Of a stretch of DNA of 64,000 bases, positions 59,122 to 64,000 are shown piece after piece (position 1 is the first letter of the stretch; each line of letters starts with the position of its first letter). Source of the DNA: Hymenochaete sp. R1 (lineage: Eukaryota; Basidiomycota; Agaricomycetes; Hymenochaetales; Hymenochaetaceae); contig JAFREE010000039.1 in the NCBI GenBank assembly GCA_019400425.1, positions 62,001 to 126,000 of the forward strand, read 5' to 3'. The notes under the pieces were generated by a model. The model saw nothing but the letters and a program-made list of their open reading frames with translations. It searched no databases and was not told the origin of the DNA. Made by a program: the position numbers and the translations under genes.

Positions 59122-62100
59122 TCATTGCGACAACGGCATCACCGACATCGGCGACACATTCGATATATTCGCCAACGGCGACGCTTCCTTCATCCCATTC
59201 ATCCCATTCAATCCATTCAGTCCGTTCGCCCCAATTGCGCCATTCGGCGGCGACCCGTTCAACGAAGGAAGGACAGAATACGATGTCCGCGGGGTCGCGA
59301 GCGAGTATTCCCTCGAGTGCGTGGAGGACGAGGAGAGAGTGAGGGAGGGTGCAGCACTAAGGGTCGAGGGGTAAGCAAGTGCAGCGATTGTAATCAAACG
59401 GCAAACGCATGTCGCCAGAAGAAAAGAGCACGTACGGCGTCTCCACATTCCCCATCCCCAATCCCATCCCTACCATACCGTCCTTCCCATTTACATTCCC
59501 ATTCACACCCTCCCTCTCCTCCCCAGGCCCCACCACCTTCAAAAACCCCGCCTGATGCAAAAAATCCCAAACGACCATCGCCTTCTTCCCGTCCACTTTC
59601 ATCACCTCCCCCGCGTCCTTCCTCCTCAGCCTCCCGCCCCTCCTCGCATACTCCCTCACCAGCTGCTCCTTCATCACGAGATACGGGCGCGGCATGATGC
59701 GTAGTTTCGAGCATAGGGTTTGTTCGTTTGGCGTGAGGAGGTGGAGGGAAGGGGCTGTGGAGAGGTGGATGGGACCGTCTATGACATGAAAGAAAGAGGG
59801 AGTTTTGTTGTTAGTTATCATTCGGATTCATAAAGGAAGAAGAGAAGGGACGCACGGGATCTTTTTGGTGCGGCGGTGACGCCCGATCCAGGCGCACCAG
59901 AACGTACAGGCGCCTCGACTTCCCTAACTTCCGCATCCTGGAACGAGGCCATGCTCCCCGCGCGCCTCGCCTCGGGGACCGACGAAGCGCGGCTACTCCC
60001 AGGCCTCAAGTTCAGATGTTTATACGAGTCTGAAGCGATATTTGCCTTTATTTGATTCTATAAGTTAGGGCCAAATGATTGAGCGAAGGTGGATGAGGTT
60101 GTTTGGTTAGCTTGGATGTGATGGTAGGAAGATGTGCACACGTACCCTTTTCTGGAAATCCGAGTCGTACCGGTCGACGTCAGCGTGCGTTCTGAGACCC
60201 ATGCGACGGTAGTGCTGAAGCTCCTGTATCCGTTTGCGAAGTATCGATTCCCCTTGAAGGTCGTGGGAAAGAGTCAGAGAGGCTAGTCAAATCCAAGGGT
60301 GCTTATTGTGGTAATGGTAATGACTCACAGAGAATGCCATCGACAAAGTTATCATAGTCCTCCGACGTCTGGAGCTTTGCTAATGGTCTCAACCTTTGAG
60401 CGATGTCTTTTTCTTCCTTCGGCCTCTTCTTTTCGTTAGCTTGCATCTGTCCAACCCAAACCAATAACATCAGTTCCGTCTCAATCGTGGTGAAAGAGAG
60501 AAAAAGGACAAAGGACAAAGGTCAAATTCACTGCACGCACCTTCTTATACTCGAGCAACCCCCGATCAAACATGATCGCCTTATTCTCCAGCCGTTTCTC
60601 CAACCGCTGATTATACATATCCATCAACGAAAGCTTGAACCGTACCGATTCCCTCGTCTCGTACGGAGGCGGCAACACGGGCTCTTCCGTATCCGCAGCC
60701 GCCTCCGCCTCCAATTTCTGCTTATCCCTATCCTTCGCCTTCGCCTTCGTCTTCGTCTTCGTCGACTTGGCCTTCTCCGCCTCCTTGTTCAGCTTTTCCC
60801 GTCGTACTTCCGCGTTCCCATTCGCGACGTCGTACCCGTTGATAACAGCACTCATCACGTCCGCCCTTTCCGCACTCGGGTCCCGCTCACTCATCGTCCC
60901 ATCCCCACCCCCACCCGCAACACCATTCGCGTTCCCATTCCCATTCACATTAGCAGCAGCCAACAACATCCTCTTCCTCCCCCTCCTGCGCTCTTCCTCC
61001 AGCTTCGCCCTCGCGATGACGTCCACGTCCTGTTCGTCCACAGGGACCTCGTCGCCCCCAAACTCGGTCACGACGCCAAACTCGAGGTCCTTGACGAGGT
61101 CCTCCGCGTCGTTGTCGAGCTCGTGCTCGAATTCGAGGCGGCCGGGGAGGAAGGTCGTGATATCGTGGACGCCTGGGGCGGAGGTCGGGGGAGGGACGGG
61201 TTTAGAGTTGGCGACGGCGGCGGACATGGAGGATATCCGGCGTCTTTTGCGTTCGTGGAACTGGACGGGGTCGACGTGGAAGGTTTGGTCCATTTTCTGT
61301 TTGTTTTTTTTTAAAAAAAGGCGGAAAAGAGAGTTTCATAGCGTGTGAGCGATACGACGGGGATTGGGAAAAAAAATACGAGGAGACGAACTGGTAACGG
61401 CCAGTTGGGAGAATTGATGTAAACTTGATTGTAATGTTCTTCTACTTCTTCCTTTGTCCGCGTCCCGACATGCTTCGCAATCTCCTGCCAATTCCCAAGA
61501 CCTTGCAACGCAATTCCCTCAACCAACAGCAGCTCCCTTGATCGTCCCAAAACGTAAGCAATTAGCATCCATCAAAAGAAAGCAGCATAATTTTTTTAAA
61601 AACAAGACACGCACTCATCCGCGCCCCAATCCTCTACGAATATCGGATACGAATGCAACTCGATGACCCGATACGAGTGGCCCCTCCTATGCGACTTGAA
61701 CTCCTTTCCGAGGCAGAAACATGAGGGACAGATATCGATGCTGTCCTCTAAGGTGTCGCACACCGGGTCGGCGCATGTGATGCGGATGGAATGGGTGAGG
61801 TCGCGAGTGCACGAGTCACAGGTGATTTGGAGGCCTGGTTCGTTCACCGCTGTATGGGATGTTAGCAATGATGGATGGGACAGGAAAAGCAGCGCATACG
61901 AGGCGAGGAAAGGTGTGGAGGTGATCAAGGTCAAAAGCAATAAAAAAAAATGAAAGTGAAAGTAAAAGTAATGGAGGGGAAGGGAGATGAAAATGCATGG
62001 CGGAGCGGAGGCGATGAGGGCAGTATTACGTAATGAAGCCGCGCACAGGCAGAGAGATGATCGATTAGGGATTCGAAAAATGGGCCCAATTCCCATATAA

Positions 62101-62267
62101 ATACGAGAAGCGCGGCGAAGTGATTTGAGCAGGGGGAAGAGAGGAGAGTTTCGTTTCCGTCAGGTTTCCCTTTGCTCTCTCTGGCTTGTGGCGAAACAAC
62201 AACACTTATGCAACTCACCTTGGATCTCGTCGGGTAGTAGCGTCCTCTTTCGCTGCGTGATCGTCAT
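59122..62267 (-). CDS. ADA2: Transcriptional adaptor Ada2 (ZZ-SANT-SWIRM)
   Basis: Ada2 activates the Gcn5 histone acetyltransferase in SAGA/ADA complexes. Nine exons: 62267-62219, 61849-61615, 61536-61392, 61296-60541, 60446-60329, 60252-60146, 60057-59856, 59778-59436, 59356-59122; 729 residues. A ZZ zinc finger comes first (ITCDSCTRDL...CADPVCDTLEDSIDIC...HRRGHSYRVIE). The SANT domain follows (EELLLVEGIALQGLGNWQEI, HYNQVYI). Then come a long charged linker with low-complexity runs, the Ada2 middle domain (SEDYDNFVDGIL, ESILRKRIQELQHYRRMG) and a SWIRM domain near 545-625 (IMPRPYLVMKEQLVREY...VDGKKAMVVWDFLHQAGFL). The last exon is a prediction: a strong donor gtacgt at 59435 and acceptor cccttag join VETP to AAPSLTLSSS. 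Without it the protein stops at 59357. Intron 1 is 369 bp, much longer than the others. Confidence 0.92.
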
Positions 62268-63003
62268 CGTCGTCGTCGTCTTCGGCCGCTACGCTCCGTC
62301 TGTCGGTGGATCACTTCGTCGTTGTCGTCGTCGAGCTCGGAAGGATCCTTTCTTCCACGTGATTACAGGCGGGTCCTTCCTCAGTATTACTATTCGATAT
62401 GAGAACGTTACAACTCGATCGTTCTCTAGCTTCTTCAACACCGCAAGTCCAAACCCGTATATCGAAAAGGGCCCGACTCGAGCCTTTGTTTTCGTAATCG
62501 CCAGTCAGCCTTATAGCCCCCTACACTCTTCAAACGAAGGGAGCGACTCACAAATGATGTAAAAGTGCGGTATCAAGCTCCCGATGCAATCGAGTCTCGT
62601 GAACGAGTGCTCTTCTCCAAGCCGTGAGTTGTGATGAACGGACACGGTGGAAGGCGCGCCGTCGTCGGGTGGGTGGTCTCGTCGGGGTCGTTGCTCGACG
62701 TCAGGTGTGTGGCCGCGTCGTGCCTTAGTAAGTTAGTCAAGAAAGGGGAGGGGCGTGTGGGCTTAATTTGGTAAGCGAGGGCTTGGTATGGTGGTATGTT
62801 CTCACGGTTGTTATGGCCACGCCACTTGTATAGCGACTTTAATTGAATGTTCAACGCTTTGCCTCATCCTCACCTTCGTTTCGTTTCTTTCATTTGACTT
62901 CGATGTTGCGTATGTGCGGGGCGCTCGACTATGGCGTAACTATACTATGAGCTTCACCTATGCAATATAAAGAGACTCTCGTTGCGACAAAGTCTCTCCC
63001 TCA

Positions 63004-63018
63004 CCCCCCCCCCCCCCC
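63004..63018. repeat. Poly-C tract (15 nt)
   Basis: Uninterrupted run of 15 C, embedded in a pyrimidine-rich stretch. Confidence 0.8.
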
Positions 63019-63264
63019 ACCCAAAGCTTCGGACTCGGACACACCTTTGCGTCGACATCATTCCTGTCATGTACTTTACACGATGACGATGACCCAGAAC
63101 GAACGAAACCGAAACACCAACGCGCAGACCTTTCAACGAAGAAGCTTTCTGTATCACTCGCCTTCCAACTTCAACCATCGACCCTTCTTCTCTTCTCTTC
63201 TCTCGAAAGCTGACTAATCTCAGCACCAGCACCCATGCATCATCACACCGCACCCTGTTCCTCA

Positions 63265-63291
63265 CCTTCCCTTCCCTTCCCTTCCCTTCCC
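63265..63291. repeat. CCTTC microsatellite
   Basis: About five tandem 5-bp units (CCTTC), ending CC. Confidence 0.8.
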
Positions 63292-64000
63292 ATACGCATC
63301 TCATCCATTTCCATTCTCACGTCCACCGGATACCCTTGAATCAAAAATAAGAGTCTCGCTTCGCTATTGCTGTCATTATATTACAGAAACCGGGTCGATT
63401 ATCTGTCCCTTTGGTTCTTTTGGGAGGGTTTGGTGGAAGATGAAATGCGGAGATGGGTCTTTTGAGAGACACCCGCGGGGGGAGGGGGGGTTCGTTGTGG
63501 TTTTGGTCGAACGAGGGGATGATTCACGTAAGTCGTCTTGGTCTTCGAGGTGGGATGCGGAGTGATCTCGACAAAATAAAATGCACTGGTACGTATGCAC
63601 GTCGTTGCATTCGTCTTCGCCTTCGTCTCACTCTGAACATCTTCATCTTCATCGCATCGCGTCGCGTCGTTCCAGGGCCCATCTCATCTCAACCGTACTT
63701 TCCAAACCCAACCCATGAATCAGCACCAGCACCAGCACCTTTATCCCGGACTTTGCTATCCAAACCCAAGCTTGGTGGAATGGGACTCGACTGTGCTTGT
63801 TGGGGAGTACCAGTAGCAGTTCAGGCTTTATACGTTACCACCACGAAAAGGGAGAAGGGCGTGTTCTTGGTCTTGGTCATGGTCGTGGTCGTGGTCATGA
63901 TGAAGGACGAGTCCAGTCATCACACAAAGGACAAATGAGAAAGGACAAAAGGACCCGCCTCGAATCCTTAACTCGAACTTCATCCCCCCTCAGAAAACAA

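Larger units (their letters stand above)
62268..64000. other. Upstream of ADA2 and window end, no clear gene
   Basis: Contains a 15-nt C run (63004-63018), a CCTTC microsatellite, and short CACCAG and GGTCNTG repeats near 63.7 and 63.87 kb. Frames are short and low-complexity. A gene that starts to the right of the window cannot be excluded. Confidence 0.45.

Noticed and set aside
60403..61348. Long plus-strand frames antisense to ADA2
   Set aside because: They are repetitive (Arg/Leu or Ser/Ala runs) and mirror the low-complexity linker of Ada2.

Overview
The window is nuclear DNA of a filamentous basidiomycete, most likely an Agaricomycete. Sixteen genes could be read with reasonable confidence. 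Nearly all are broken by short introns, mostly 48-80 bp, with GT-AG ends and good splice phases. The protein set is fungal: Ada2, TFIIA large subunit, Cwc24, Nsa2, a PPG1-type phosphatase, and WOPR (Gti1/Pac2) transcription factors of the type common in Agaricomycetes. No bacterial, viral or organellar genes were seen. Exon coordinates were worked out by hand from splice signals and conserved protein motifs. They are predictions, but in every named gene the exon phases close exactly.

Layout. 0-7.3 kb: a large serine-rich, acidic protein of unknown function (+), then a PPG1-like phosphatase (-). 9.3-10.1 kb: a two-finger C2H2 zinc-finger protein with a clear TATA box (+). 12.3-19.1 kb is a compact housekeeping block: a RUS/DUF647 membrane protein (+), a PRKRIP1-like splicing factor (-), a YIP1-family Golgi protein (-), Nsa2 (+) and Cwc24 (+). 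19.1-26.6 kb is gene-poor. 26.7-28.7 kb: WOPR gene 1. 28.7-33.5 kb is gene-poor. 33.5-39 kb is a second compact block: a glycolipid transfer protein (-), free methionine-R-sulfoxide reductase (+) and cysteinyl-tRNA synthetase (+). WOPR gene 2 lies at 40.9-42.1 kb and WOPR gene 3 at 48.3-50.2 kb. Between them are decayed or unrecognised coding traces and a 685-bp TA-flanked element with 25-bp inverted termini. 54.5-62.3 kb is a third block: TFIIA large subunit (-), a membrane-anchored cysteine synthase (+) and Ada2 (-). The last 1.7 kb holds simple repeats and no gene that I can support.

Common themes. Several genes serve gene expression: splicing (Cwc24, PRKRIP1-like), ribosome assembly (Nsa2), transcription (TFIIA, Ada2, WOPR, C2H2) and tRNA charging. 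Three concern sulfur amino acids (cysteinyl-tRNA synthetase, cysteine synthase, methionine sulfoxide reductase), but this may be chance. Three gene pairs are head to head across 214-272 bp and may share promoters.

The most unusual features are the very small exons (5, 6, 6, 10, 14 and 16 nt), two probable GC-AG introns, three dispersed WOPR paralogs within 24 kb, and the short inverted-repeat element. I found no clear evidence of a wholly new biological system.
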